64,000 nt of DNA, taken from Asterias amurensis (Eukaryota; Echinodermata; Asteroidea; Forcipulatida; Asteriidae). The stretch lies in assembly GCF_032118995.1 (NCBI RefSeq), contig NC_092663.1, positions 806,001 to 870,000 on the forward strand, read 5' to 3'. Positions within the stretch are counted from its first letter, which is position 1, and every line of letters starts with the position of its first letter. Position numbers and translations under genes: made by a program. Shown here piece after piece: positions 10,601 through 33,938 of this stretch. Under the pieces are notes generated by a model. It saw only the letters and a list, made by a program, of their open reading frames with translations. It was not told where the DNA came from and made no database searches.

Positions 10601-12782
10601 ACACGGGACCAACGGCTTTACATCCCGTCCGACTGGGACATAAAATTAACATATTTTCTTGGTTTGCCATAATTTAAATTTTTTTCTCCAAAAACAGGAG
10701 ATCATACAACATAGTCTTCGCTCTCTCGTCAGCAAAGTAGAATTTCTCAACAAAGGAAGTCCGGACTACGTCATCGATGTCATCGAGAAACTAACATTTG
10801 AAGTCTACTTAAGAGGTGACACCATCATAAAGGCTGGTCGACAAGGCAACAGCATGTATTTCATTGAGCATGGAAATGTACAAATTGAAGTCGAAGGCCG
10901 GGTGGTTGGCAAACTTCAAGATGGAGACCATTTTGGTGGTGAGAATTTTTGATAAGAAGTTTGCAGAAATGTTTTATTTTTTTTCTATTTGGTCTTAGAT
11001 TTGTTGTGTTGTTAACTATAATCCATTGACTGCTTTGCCAGGATTGTTTGTTATTTTCATATACAACATCATATTTTCATTTTAGTTGATTTAGTGTTGG
11101 TATTGTTTTGATCATTTTCGTACGTCCTCTTATTTTCTGTCTCTGTCTACATCCTTGGCTTATCAAATCTGCCTCCATACTTTTCCTTTTTATTGACTTT
11201 GGGTGCGCTCGATTAGCTTCCCTGGGTCGACTATGATCTGCACCCAGTACGTTTAAATAGCTTTGACAGCATATGCAGCCCTCACCCTGGTCAGCTTCAA
11301 GTGCCTTGCTTGTGAAAGAGGTCACTCTGGGCTGGCCCATAGTGCATGACGTCACCACGAGAGGGTGAGTGATCGTCCAATTAGCTTTTGTCAGGGGTTC
11401 ACCCGACACAGGAAAGCTAATTGAACGCACCCTGTATAAACCTTACACCCCTCTGTTCGCTATTAAATTGTATATGGATCATTCTGTAATGCTGTGTTGT
11501 TGACAGTAGGGACATAAATGTGAATTGAATAATTGTGGATTTATTGCAGAGATTGCTTTGTTGATTGATGAACGTCGCGTTGCGTCCGTTGTAACAACAA
11601 CTACCTGTGACATATACCGCCTCAGCAGAGAGAGCTTTAATCAAGGTACTTATCTAATAGATGTTCAATATTTATGTTTTGTTCACTTCCTTAATTGATT
11701 GTTACATTTTACTGTTTTTATAATGTTTAATATTTTTATCCCTCCTGTGAGTGGCGCTTGCGCTATTGGATGTTGAGTAAAAATATATAAAACTAAAATA
11801 AATAAAAAATTGTTCAATATGCATCGGGAATAAAGAACATTATTTGGTTTTACTCCAACACTGTATACTATACTGTGTAAGCACTGTATACTAGAGTTTC
11901 CCACGAGTTCTGTGAAAATCACAGGCATATAAATTAGGTGGGATTTGAACCCACAATCAATCTAGAGCAGATGTCTTACCAACTAGACTACCGAGATTGC
12001 ATGGTAGCTAGAGGCAGTTTGAATCCTAGCGACAAGATCCCCAACGAGGCACTTTTCTAATACTATTGCATCGGGGATGAAGAACATTATTTGGTTTAAC
12101 CCTAACACCGATGTCTGTTAGCACTGTATACTCAGTATTTTGTCAAGTTCTGTGAATAAAATCACAGGCATATTACTCGGTTGGGATTCAAACCCATGAC
12201 CAACCCAGAGCAGATTTTTTACCAACTTATGATCATCATTTCAACCATTTAATTTCTAATAATAACCGTATTTATAACGCGCCTTTTGCCAAAGGATACA
12301 AAGCGCCAGGTATTATTACTGCAAGGAGTGGGGCGAATTTTGAGATATAAGACCTAATCCTAAGCACCATGTAAAGGTTTACAAGGTTCTGTAGCATAAT
12401 ATGCTGCCAATCCAGCCAGGAACATCAGGCTGAACCCCTTCTCTTTTCGATAAGTGCACTGGGTTCTTTTACGTGCGTTACACAACACATGGGACCAACG
12501 GCTTTACGTTTTAAAGGACATGAGTGTCACGGCTGGGGATTCGAACCCACATTCGGCTGATCAGAAAGACCAGAGTTTAAATTCGGTGCTCTTAACCGCT
12601 CGGCCACGACACTTATGTAAATCTTTTTTATTTTTTCCCCCTGTAAATTCTGATCAGTCTTAGAAGAGCATCCCGACATGCGAAGAATGATGGCAGATGT
12701 AGCCAAGGAACGACTGCAGAAGATTCTGCAAAGTAATTCTGAAGAAAGTACAGAAGACCTCTTTGAATCTGCTGAAGACTGA
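4664..12782 (+). CDS. HCN-type hyperpolarization-activated cyclic nucleotide-gated channel (11 exons, 549 aa)
   Basis: Exons: 4664-4715, 5213-5408, 5859-6048, 6187-6344, 7238-7313, 7449-7598, 8452-8670, 9565-9711, 10698-10938, 11550-11645, 12658-12782; all introns GT-AG and in frame. The protein is a voltage-gated cation channel of the plasma membrane opened by hyperpolarization and tuned by cAMP. It has the HCN N-terminal block (VIHPLSIFR, residues about 74-83), S1 about 87-108, S2 about 115-139, S3 about 162-180 and an S4 with regularly spaced Arg/Lys (about 193-218). The pore carries GIGFGRHTP at 295-303, where vertebrate HCNs have CIGYGRQAP, then S6, C-linker (DYYDHRYQ) and a cyclic-nucleotide-binding domain with FGEIALL and RRVASV at about 475-490. 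The phosphate-contacting Arg is kept; the following Thr is Val. At 549 residues it lacks the long C-tail of vertebrate HCNs. The last acceptor (12657) was chosen because it restores the family VLEEHP motif. Confidence 0.93.
4770..4905 (-). repeat. SINE-B fragment in HCN intron 1
   Basis: The minus strand carries GATAGCTCAGTTGGTAGA (A-box type) and a degraded B box, then TTCAACCCC. It is the tRNA-like head shared with 7970-8425, 10050-10330 and 36027-36190. Confidence 0.65.
5435..5505 (+). repeat. GTT microsatellite
   Basis: An imperfect (GTT)n/(ATT)n run in HCN intron 2 directly after the exon donor. It gives false poly-Val and poly-Asn open frames on the two strands. Confidence 0.9.
5555..5715. 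mobile_element. M3 MITE copy
   Basis: Starts GGGCCCAATTTCATAAAG and contains several GCTAAGCA / TTAGCAG motifs typical of the family; a better full copy with both ends is at 24275-24463. It lies in HCN intron 2. Confidence 0.55.
6098..6132 (+). repeat. ATC microsatellite
   Basis: A run of ATC triplets in HCN intron 3, about 50 bases after the donor. Confidence 0.9.
6360..6950. mobile_element. Cluster of M3 MITE copies and fragments
   Basis: At least three partial copies follow each other in HCN intron 4, each with GCTTAGCA motifs and an end like AATTGGGCCCTGGTG or TTTGCCCTGGTG. The last two (about 6765-6840 and 6850-6935) are near-duplicates of the same right end, so a local duplication followed insertion. 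Confidence 0.55.
7060..7210 (+). repeat. R1 dispersed repeat
   Basis: Contains a GGTTCTTTTCAGAACC palindrome and CATGGTGTTACTGCAAACCT. Related copies are at 9745-9905 (opposite strand), 54025-54170, 59365-59830 and 62540-62810. The family is unknown to me. Confidence 0.55.
7970..8266 (-). repeat. SINE-B copy, longest in the window
   Basis: The minus strand shows the tRNA-like head (GGGCTAGATAGCTCAGTTGG then GGTTCGAATCCCAC); an acceptor-like stem can pair. The body on the far side contains GGGATCACACCC and AAGGGGATGCGAC, shared with 10050-10330. The T-stem mismatch and the dispersed copies argue against a working tRNA gene. Confidence 0.75.
8277..8425 (-). repeat. Second SINE-B copy, direct repeat of the preceding one
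   Basis: Nearly identical to the start of the copy at 7970, same orientation, about 300 bases on. The pair suggests a tandem duplication or two insertions in HCN intron 6. Confidence 0.75.
8685..8970. mobile_element. M2 MITE, diverged copy
   Basis: Begins GGAACACGTTGCCTTGG and keeps both arms (CACGGTCGGCCAT, then GTAGAATATAATGATTCACAC with its inverted partner), but the right terminus is lost. It lies in HCN intron 7. Confidence 0.6.
9090..9262. mobile_element. M1 MITE, right-half fragment
   Basis: Matches the right half of the full copies at 35054-35437 and 37242-37632 (AAGCACACAACTTTGTGTGAC, TATCTCGCAACTTCGACGAC, GTCTTTGACAATT). Confidence 0.65.
9745..9905 (-). repeat. R1 dispersed repeat
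   Basis: Inverse copy of the repeat at 7060-7210: GGTAACACCATGTGTAAATC, GGTTCTGAAAAGAACC, CTGATCGTCTTCAGGAG. Confidence 0.55.
10050..10330 (-). repeat. SINE-B copy
   Basis: tRNA-like head on the minus strand with the same body as 7970-8266 (GGGATCACACCC, ACCTTAAGGGGATGC). Confidence 0.7.
10360..10640 (-). repeat. SINE-C body without head
   Basis: Shares the SINE-C body (AAGGTGCTGTGGTGCAATAT, AACCCCTTCTCTTTTC, ACACAACACACGGGACCAAC) with 12262-12612 and 28868-29195 but lacks the tRNA-like head. It ends about 55 bases before HCN exon 9. Confidence 0.6.
11201..11432. mobile_element. M4 MITE copy
   Basis: GGGTGCGCTCGATTAGCTTCC at the left matches inverted GAAAGCTAATTGAACGCACCC at the right. Copies at 16918-17165 and 35529-35780 share ends and a GC-rich interior. 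It lies in HCN intron 9. Confidence 0.7.
11815..12240 (-). repeat. Two SINE-A copies in tandem
   Basis: Two direct copies (about 11815-12050 and 12060-12240) each show GCATCGGG(A/G)AT, AAGAACATTATTTGGTTT, CACTGTATACT and a tRNA-like B box on the minus strand. The second is truncated. Confidence 0.65.
12262..12612 (-). repeat. SINE-C copy with tRNA-like head
   Basis: On the minus strand GTGTCGTGGCCGAGCGGTTA (Leu/Ser-type A box) and GGGTTCGAATCCCC (B box), then a body ending in GGCGCGTTATAAATACGG. It lies just before the last HCN exon. Confidence 0.75.
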
Positions 12783-14280
12783 GGGTTATCAAGCAATCAA
12801 ATTAATGTAATCAATGCAATCAAATCCAGGTAACCAATGCAATTATTAGGAATCAATAACTTAATAATAGGAATGAACTGCAAGAAAATATCCAATTTCA
12901 AAAAAAAAAAAAAAAATGGAAACATCATAAATTATAGAGAATCAATTCCAAGTGAATCAAGAAATAATTGAAAGAATTATCGGAATCAACATTTTTGAAA
13001 ATCAATTCAACCCTGCAAGAACTGATCCGGATTAAAAAAAAAAAAAAAATGGAAACATAAACTATAAAGAATCATAAAAGTCTATTAAAGTGAATGAAGA
13101 AATAGTTGAGAAAATCATCAACTTTGAGAGTCAGTTCAACTGCAACAAAGTTGGAAAAAATCAATAAATTAGTTGGGAATCAAAATAATGGTAAAAATCA
13201 AAAGCAAGTTTCAACAGTAGACTTGTATGTCTTATGAAGTAAAATCAGAAAGGAATTATGAACAAACTGAAAACACAGATTAGACTTTTTATTTTTCAAT
13301 CCAACAAATATTTATTGGAAAACAATCACAATGTGTATGTACAGTTGACATGCCAAGCGGTCCAACTTAATTAAACTTAGTTCTTTACTTCAAACATTGC
13401 TACTTAATTATTGTGACAAAGATGTTTATACAAGTTGTCTTTATTCTTATTGCTACCGGTCTCTTGTTTTTCAAATCATTTGTTCGAGAAATTACCCTTG
13501 GAAACAAAATAAAATTGGGTGAAGAAACTTCAAAATAAGATTTCCTTCACGGACCCCATTAATATTAATAGCATTTGTAATCTTTGCACAGCAACTTCTG
13601 AATGTAATGCTATGAATTTCATTAAAAGTGTTTTTATTTTACTGGAAGGTGGAACCAATAAATATGGGGAAAAATCACAAGTCTTGGTATTTTAATTCAA
13701 TGTCATTGACCTGATCTTTAAATCAATAAAGAATAAAATATTATCATGAAATGCGGTGACTTATAATATAGGAAATGCAGGCATTGAATTCCACATGCCA
13801 AAATTATTGTTTTAAAGATCAACTTGAACAAAGTCACTCAAACAAATTTGACTATTTTTTTGGTGGATATTTGTAAATGAGGTTTGTCCCCAATTTAAAC
13901 CATTTGTATCAATTAAAGTTTTACCCAATTATATGTATTCATTACACACTCGATTAGCTTTCTATCACAAAAGTACATAATTGTTATTTATGTACAAGTT
14001 GATCTTTGAAGTTGAGTATTAAGCGTCATACAACAGTAACATTGAAGTCTTCAAATAGTTCCATCCCGTTTTTTTTAACATTACTCTGCAAACATCCGAA
14101 ACACAGTTTCAAATCAGTCTTGGAATTATCAAAATCCAACCGCTATTTTGAAACTGTAACTTGTCAATTTATCTTTGGTTGTTTGGACAGATTTCCTTGT
14201 CATTGTTTAAACATTTCACCTCATTTGTCTACTTGAAACTGAAAACCAAGTTTCAAAACAGTCTTGGAATTATCCAACCA
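12783..14280 (+). other. HCN 3'UTR and AT-rich intergenic DNA
   Basis: No coding exon recognised. AATAAA appears at 13657-13662 and 13725-13730, either of which could end the HCN transcript. Two related A-rich blocks at about 12895-12970 and 13030-13100 share TGGAAACAT and GAATCA motifs and look like an old local duplication. Confidence 0.4.
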
Positions 14281-14289
14281 CCAACATGA

Positions 14290-14800
14290 AATTATAATTT
14301 GTCACTTCAATGTTGCTTGTTTGAACAGGACCCAATTTCATGGCTCTACTTACGGTTGATTTCTGCGCTTGTAATCACCATTCTCCACTAACTGTGCAAG
14401 CACCGAACTTCTGCGCTAGCTGTGTATGCGAAGAATGACTAGATTTATGGAGTATGCTCGCGTATAATTTGTCACTTCAATGTTGCTTGTTTGAACAGGG
14501 CCCAATTTCATGGCTCTGCTTATTGCCGATTTCTGCGCTTGTAATCACCATTCTCCATTAACTGTGCAAGCACCGAACTTCTGCGCTAGCTGTGTATGCG
14601 AAGAATGCCTAGATTTACGGAGTATGCTCACGTATTATTTGTCACTTCAATGTTGCTTGTTTGAACAGGGCCCAATTTCATGGCTCTGCTTACGGTTGAT
14701 TTCTGCGCTTGCATTCACCGTTCTGCACTAACTGTGTAAGCGCCAAACTTCTGCGCTAGCTGTGTAAGCGAAGAATGCCTAGTAATGCGAAGTGCGCACG
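14290..14800 (+). repeat. Tandem repeat, 170 bp unit, about three copies
   Basis: GTCACTTCAATGTTGC starts at 14301, 14471 and 14641, exactly 170 bases apart. Each unit contains CCCAATTTCATGGCTCT, TTCTGCGCTTG and CTTCTGCGCTAGCTGTGT. The inverted partner of the CCAATTTCATGGCTCTGCTTAC end is at about 14890-14920, so the unit is the left arm of a MITE copied three times. Relatives are at 47440-47560 and 58885-58980. Confidence 0.85.
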
Positions 14801-14927
14801 CGCACACACAATAAATTCCTTGCTAAACCGTAAAATGCACTTGACATAATCGCAGAATTCCCTGCTTCCGTAAGCACTGATTCTTTGCTTACTGTAAGCA
14901 GAGCCATGAAATTGGGACCAGGGGTCA

Positions 14928-15393
14928 ATTTCATAGAGCTGCTTATGCAAAAAATGTGCTTAAGCACGAAAATAGCTCGCTTATTTGACACATGTTACTG
15001 GCCAAATGTCATGCCATATGCATTGCTTGTGACTGGTATTTCGCTGTTGTTTACTTAGCATACACATTGAGTGAAGTCTTTGCAGGTAATCTGGTTTAAC
15101 GAAGCAAGGATTTTTTTGCTTAAGCAAATATTTTTGCTTAAAGGAACATGTTGCCTTGGATCAGTCGAGTTGGTCTTTTGACTCCCATAAATGGCCAACC
15201 GTGTTAGTTCGCACAGTAAAAGGAAAACCACGCAATTTCGAGGCAAATTTGTGTGGATCATTGTATTCTACTTTTAAAACATCTTTCCAACCATATGCAT
15301 TTTATAAAAAACGGTTACAAACCCTTTTTATAGACCAACTCGTCCGATCCAAGGCAACGTGTTCCTTTAAGCAGCTCTATAAATTGGGCCCTG
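14928..15393. mobile_element. M3 MITE split by an M2 insertion
   Basis: Left end GGGGTCAATTTCATAGAGCT at about 14931 and right end AGCAGCTCTATAAATTGGGCCC ending near 15393 are inverted partners. Between them lies an M2 copy at 15138-15370, bounded on both sides by TTAA. Confidence 0.75.
15138..15370. mobile_element. M2 MITE nested in M3, one arm shortened
   Basis: TTAAAGGAACATGTTGCCTT at the left and GGCAACGTGTTCCTTTAA at the right. The left arm lacks the part present in the full palindromic copies at 31386-31776 and 57248-57637. Confidence 0.75.
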
Positions 15394-15504
15394 ATATTAT
15401 GACCATCGATTAAAACCTTTTAACTTCATATTATATATAACACTCATACAGGAAACTTGTTATTCCTGTGAACTTCTTTAGTGCTTAATTACTGGCCTTG
15501 GTTT

Positions 15505-29383
<13,879 letters not shown>

Positions 29384-30247
29384 GGCGACTACTGAGGTCT
29401 GTGCAAAACTGAACAAACAATATTGACGATAAGTCAACCTTTAGTTTGAGTAAGCTAACCAACACAAATTAATAGGGTTAAGACAGTTGTTTAACTAAGT
29501 CACACCTCAAATTAATTCTGCACCTAAGGTCTTGAGTTGCTAGGTATTCTGCAAAAAAGGCCTATTCCTAATTTTGTTCAAATCAAGCTCAGAAGTGAAA
29601 AAGGCCTGCTCATGTTCAAATATGTGCCATAATAATTGAAATTAATCTGCCCTGTGCAGTAAGTGTGTTATTTATTATATTAAAATTGTTTAAACTCTGG
29701 ACTACATACAAGTAACTCTGTAGCTATCGTACTTGATGCAGAGTAATGTGCAGTGTGACAACACTCAAAAGTGTGTGAAATTAACAATTGTGTAGGCCTG
29801 CCTTTAAATCAAGTGCCCGTTCAAAATAAACGTCGCACTCGCACCCCCACCAATGACCAAGAAGACCATTGGTGAGTGTGAACTTTCCCATTTCCCTCGA
29901 AACCTTGGATTAATGTGAATGTTATAGTATTATTTAGGCCTGCTAATCCCGAGAAAGTTTCTTTACTTTGCAAATGAAAGTAGGCTGTGTTGGCATGGTT
30001 GGTGTCCTTCATTTGTTTTGAACAACTCGACCCATCGAAGGTCGAATCATCAAGGCTCAATAAAATTTAGGACGAGTTTGTACTTAATTTTTAAATAACT
30101 TTTTGATTTTTGTTTTTTACAGAAAGTAGTAGAAAATTCCTTCTTACAAACTAACCGTGAAGTATAACTATAAAGTATTATACTTCCTTCTTTTAGGAAT
30201 ATATTGCACTTATCAAAATATTACACAATCATGCATAAAATGCTTAC

Positions 30248-30330
30248 CTAGATGACAAAAATGGGATGCTTTCACGCTGAATACATAACTTCGCTTCGAT
30301 AAAAACCGGTGTTCAATCTAGCTGGTAAAC
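30248..30330 (-). other. Probable NDUFS1 5'UTR exon
   Basis: Donor CTAG then GTAAGCA at 30248/30247 on the minus strand; the matching acceptor (TTTGTTCAG) is at 29409, 25 bases before the start codon. The upstream limit is not visible from sequence; 30330 is a guess. Confidence 0.6.
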
Positions 30331-30521
30331 CTATACCAAATCATGTGAAACACGGGTACCAAGCAAAATCATCGCAAAGACGAAAATGACCGAATGAGGG
30401 CGCCCTAACCGATTTACGCGTGGCCGATTTTATTTTTAGCTCCTTCCTTTTTCGATCTTGGTCAGCATAAAAGACAGCCGGCAGTTTTCATTCTCCGTGA
30501 CTCTTTTGACATTTTCTGAAA
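30249..30521. promoter_or_regulatory. Bidirectional promoter of NDUFS1 and EEF1B
   Basis: Less than 280 bases separate the NDUFS1 leader-exon donor from the EEF1B start codon, so both transcripts must start here in opposite directions. There is no consensus TATA box between the likely start sites; ATAAAAGA at about 30469 is downstream of the best EEF1B start candidate. In human the two genes are also head-to-head. Confidence 0.75.
30447..30453 (+). promoter_or_regulatory. Candidate 5'TOP start of EEF1B
   Basis: CTTTTTC followed by GATC, within the pyrimidine run 30440-30453. Translation-factor mRNAs typically start with C and a pyrimidine tract of this kind, which makes them targets of mTOR-LARP1 control. 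The start site itself is inferred. Confidence 0.45.
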
Positions 30522-33500
30522 ATGGGATTCGGCGATTTGAAAAAGCCAGCAGGCCTGAGTGCCCTGAATGCCTACCTTGCTGACCGTAGTTTTATTGAAG
30601 GGTAAATTCACCTTTAAAATGTTATTTTAGGGGATTGTAATTCTCATTTTTATCAAGTTTTCTGAAGTAAAGGACTGTGCCCACACACACGTGTGTATGT
30701 ACATGTATATTACCATTACAATGTGTACACTGCATAATGGAATTTAAATATAACTGTTTGTCTCCGACTCTCTATCTAGTGTCTGTGTTGCATAACAAAA
30801 TATAACCCTGGATAAACCATGGAGGAACTAACTTATTCCTCCATGGGATAACCATGGATTTATTGCTGCCAAAAAGTGAATCGGGTTTGCTTATTATATT
30901 TGTTATATTTTTTATTATAGTTATAATATTTTTTAATATAATAATGAAATAAAATGAAAACTGATTATTATTTATTTTTAAGTGGTGTGTCTTGCTGTGG
31001 GACACTGTGGGGGAGGTTTAATTTTAAATGCTGCATATCCAGTATGTTCAGTCACATGAAGGCTATTTTCTTTCCTCCACATTGATTAAAACCTGCCTAT
31101 TCCTTTAATGTACATATTTATTAATGTTTTCTCAACAAATATTCAGGTACACTGTATCGCAAGCCGATGTGGTCGTATTCCAAGCCATGTCTGGCGCCCC
31201 CAGTGCTGACCTCTGCAACGCCCTCAGATGGTACAACCAGGTCAAGTCATACAACTCTCAGTTCAAGAGGTGAGAAGCAAATTAGAACTACCCACTCAAG
31301 AATTTTGAATCGTATAAGTAATTTTAAGAGTCACTGCAATCTTGTAAGATTTGAGTCATTCAGAAACAGGCCTTTAGTTTTCGCTCTTAAAGGAACACGT
31401 TGCCTTGGATCGGTCGAGTTGGTCTTTGAAAAGCGTTTGTAACCGTTTTTTATAAAATGCATATGGGTAGAAAGATGTTGTAAAAGTAGAATACAATGGT
31501 TCACACAAACATGCCTCGAAATTGCGTGGTTTTCCTTTTACCTCGTCGACTAACACGTCGGCCATTTATGGGGGTCAAAATTTTGACTCCCATAAATGGC
31601 CGACCATGTTAGTTTGCACAGTAGAAGGAAAACCACGCAATTTCGAGGCAAACTTGTGTGGATCATTGTATTCTACTTTTAAAACATCTTTCCAACCATA
31701 TGCATTTTATAAAAAACGGTTACAAACGCTTTTGTTTTGACCAACTCGTCCGATCCAAGGCAACGTGTTCCTTTAAAGAGGGGCCCAACAATTTTCCACT
31801 GGTATATAATGGTGGTAAGGGGCAGTTCTATCAGGATTATGTAAATTTGTATTTGAACTTTGCAAAGGCCACCACAGCAAAAGCACAGGGCACCACACAA
31901 TTCCACAGCAATAACTGTGGGTGCCATTGGGTTATTTGAGCCTGGATGAAGACGGATTTTTGTTAATTCTGTTGTTTTCTTGTTTTAGTTTACCGGGAGT
32001 AAAGAAACCTGTGACTGAGTACGGGCCCGCCGGAGCTGCCAAGCCAGCAGCAGCAGCAGCCGATGATGACGACGATGATGATAGTGATGTTGATCTGTTT
32101 GGTGATGATGATGACGATGATGAAGCCGACTTGAAGGCAATGCAAGAGCAGAAGAAGGCGGCAGCAGCAGCAGCATCCAAGAAGAGTAAGAAACATAAAT
32201 ACATTCTGCCAAACATTCAAATATTATTGGAATTTTGGTTCAGAGTTACTAATTTGGAATAAATATTGTCAGAACAGTTTTTGTGGTCCTTCAGCACTTG
32301 AGTTGGTAAGAAGCTTTCAAAGCATATCAGCAAAACATCCAAACATCATTTGAATTTAGTTAGAAAGGTAGCATTAAAATTGTCATAATAGTTTTGGTGG
32401 TCTTTCGGCAATTTACCATTTCATTTCCTCAGGTTTTTATTTATTTATTTATTTCTGATTCACTCTGGGGAGATGCCCAACAGCCACAATTAAACATAAG
32501 AATTTTTACAAAATTACAAGAACATAAAAAAAAACATACTGGAGAACAGACTTGACATCTAAAAAATAAGTTATTATGATAAAAGCTACAACAGTCAGGG
32601 AATATAGTTTGAAATCCACAGGCATATCACTCCGGTGGGATTCGAACCCATAACATTTGCATTGCTAGAGCAAATATCTTACCACTGAGCTAGCCCAGTG
32701 GCTACAGGAAGTTTATATCCTATGTGTTAGCAGATTGATGCCTATTTAATGTTACTTTCCCCCTTTTTTTTTACAGAGAAAGTTGTAATTGCAAAGTCCA
32801 CCATAATTCTTGATGTGAAACCATGGGACGATGAGACCGACATGGCCGAAGTAGAGAAATTGGTTCGTGGCATCACTATGGATGGGCTCCGATGGAATGC
32901 ATGTAAGTGGAAATCGTTTAAAAGCAATCTTAGATTCAACACTGCATTGTTTGTTATAAAGCTAACTAGCACATCAATTACGGCTGTGTTTCCATTTAAT
33001 AACACTGTTCAAGCTATTGTATTATTCATATTTCTTGTAAATTATTTGTTTTCTGCCAACAGCTAAACTTATCCCCGTTGGATACGGAATCAAGAAGCTT
33101 CAGATTAGCTGCGTAGTTGAAGATGACAAGGTACGTAATAATATTAGTACTAGTTTCTTATACTGCGCTTTACCACACCCCTAGGGGCGTATCAAAGCAT
33201 TCAGTATTATTTTTGTAAGGTTTGTGAAGCTACATTTTGAAGTATGAGACATATTCATTCACATAGCACCATGTAATAATTATAACAATATCAAAGTCTT
33301 ATAGCACACTCAAGGCGCTTAGTTTAAACATTTATAAAGAATGATAGGTTACTGCAGTGATGAATTCTGAGACTCAATTATGCAGCACCTTATAAGGGTT
33401 TACAAGGTGCTATGGCGCATTCAGCAGCCACAGCCATTGCACTGGGTTCTTTTACATATGTTAAACAACCATGGGATCAACAGCTGTAAGTCTACCTGAA

Positions 33501-33837
33501 GGACTTACGGACACAAGTGTCACAACGGGGGGATTCGAACCCACACTCTGCTGATCAGAAACACCAGAGTTTGAATTTGATGCTCTTAACCGCTTGGTTA
33601 CAAGGAGCTGTGGCGCAATATGCAAATCAGAAAAACCAGAGTCCGGTGTTCTTATCCGCTTGGCCACAATCTCATTACATGAACAATCAATAGGTTTGTA
33701 TCCACTTGATTAAGAACAACTTGCTCAGTTTGTTTGTTCTTTATTTATAGGTCGGTACAGATGACCTGGAAGAGAAGATCACAGCCTTTGAGGATATGGT
33801 TCAATCTATGGACATTGTTGCCTTCAATAAGGTTTAG
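30522..33837 (+). CDS. EEF1B2: Elongation factor 1-beta (EEF1B), 6 exons, 226 aa
   Basis: Guanine-nucleotide exchange subunit of eEF1; recharges eEF1A with GTP in the cytoplasm during translation elongation. Exons 30522-30601, 31147-31269, 31989-32185, 32777-32902, 33063-33130, 33751-33837, all GT-AG and in frame; 226 residues against 225 in human. Residues 1-70 form the GST-C-like part ([24 protein letters not shown]). An acidic linker has two Asp runs around SDVDLFG, the conserved CK2-type site context. An Ala/Lys segment precedes the exchange domain from about 138 ([47 protein letters not shown] stop). The GAT/GAC and GCA runs of exon 3 create false Ser- and Ile-rich frames on the opposite strand. 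Confidence 0.96.
31386..31776. mobile_element. M2 MITE, full palindromic copy
   Basis: Ends TTAAAGGAACACGTTGCC and GGCAACGTGTTCCTTTAA, TTAA on both sides. The whole 391 bp is a near-perfect inverted repeat folding at about 31580 (TCAAAATTTTGA). It lies in EEF1B intron 2. Confidence 0.9.
31800..31935 (-). repeat. R2 dispersed repeat
   Basis: Inverse of the R2 unit at 63608-63930 (GCAAAGGCCACCACAGCAAAAG, AATAACTGTGGGTGCC). Confidence 0.5.
32605..32745 (-). repeat. SINE-A fragment
   Basis: tRNA-like head on the minus strand (GGTTCGAATCCCACCGGAG region) followed by the ATAGGATATAAAC leader; in EEF1B intron 3. Confidence 0.55.
33135..33670 (-). repeat. SINE-C copy, rearranged
   Basis: SINE-C body segments, a head at about 33535-33600 (GGATTCGAACCCACACTCTGC on the plus strand) and a partial second head at 33600-33670 show a duplication in EEF1B intron 5. 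Confidence 0.6.
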
Positions 33838-33938
33838 AACCTTGTAAACGGGCTAACACCACGGAAATAGACACTGGACAATGCTACAACACTGATTATA
33901 AAACTTGACAAATTCTAGGAAACACTTAGGGCCTTGTC

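Noticed and set aside
12661-12666. Alternative acceptor for the last HCN exon
   Set aside because: The AG at 12662-12663 also keeps frame but drops two residues of the conserved VLEEHP; the AG at 12656-12657 fits the family.
31932-32216. Ser-, His- and Ile-rich minus frames
   Set aside because: They are opposite-strand readings of the Asp/Ala triplet runs of EEF1B exon 3.
30602-33750. snoRNAs in EEF1B introns, as in human
   Set aside because: I looked for C/D and H/ACA boxes in the five introns and found no convincing pair; the introns are mostly filled by repeats.
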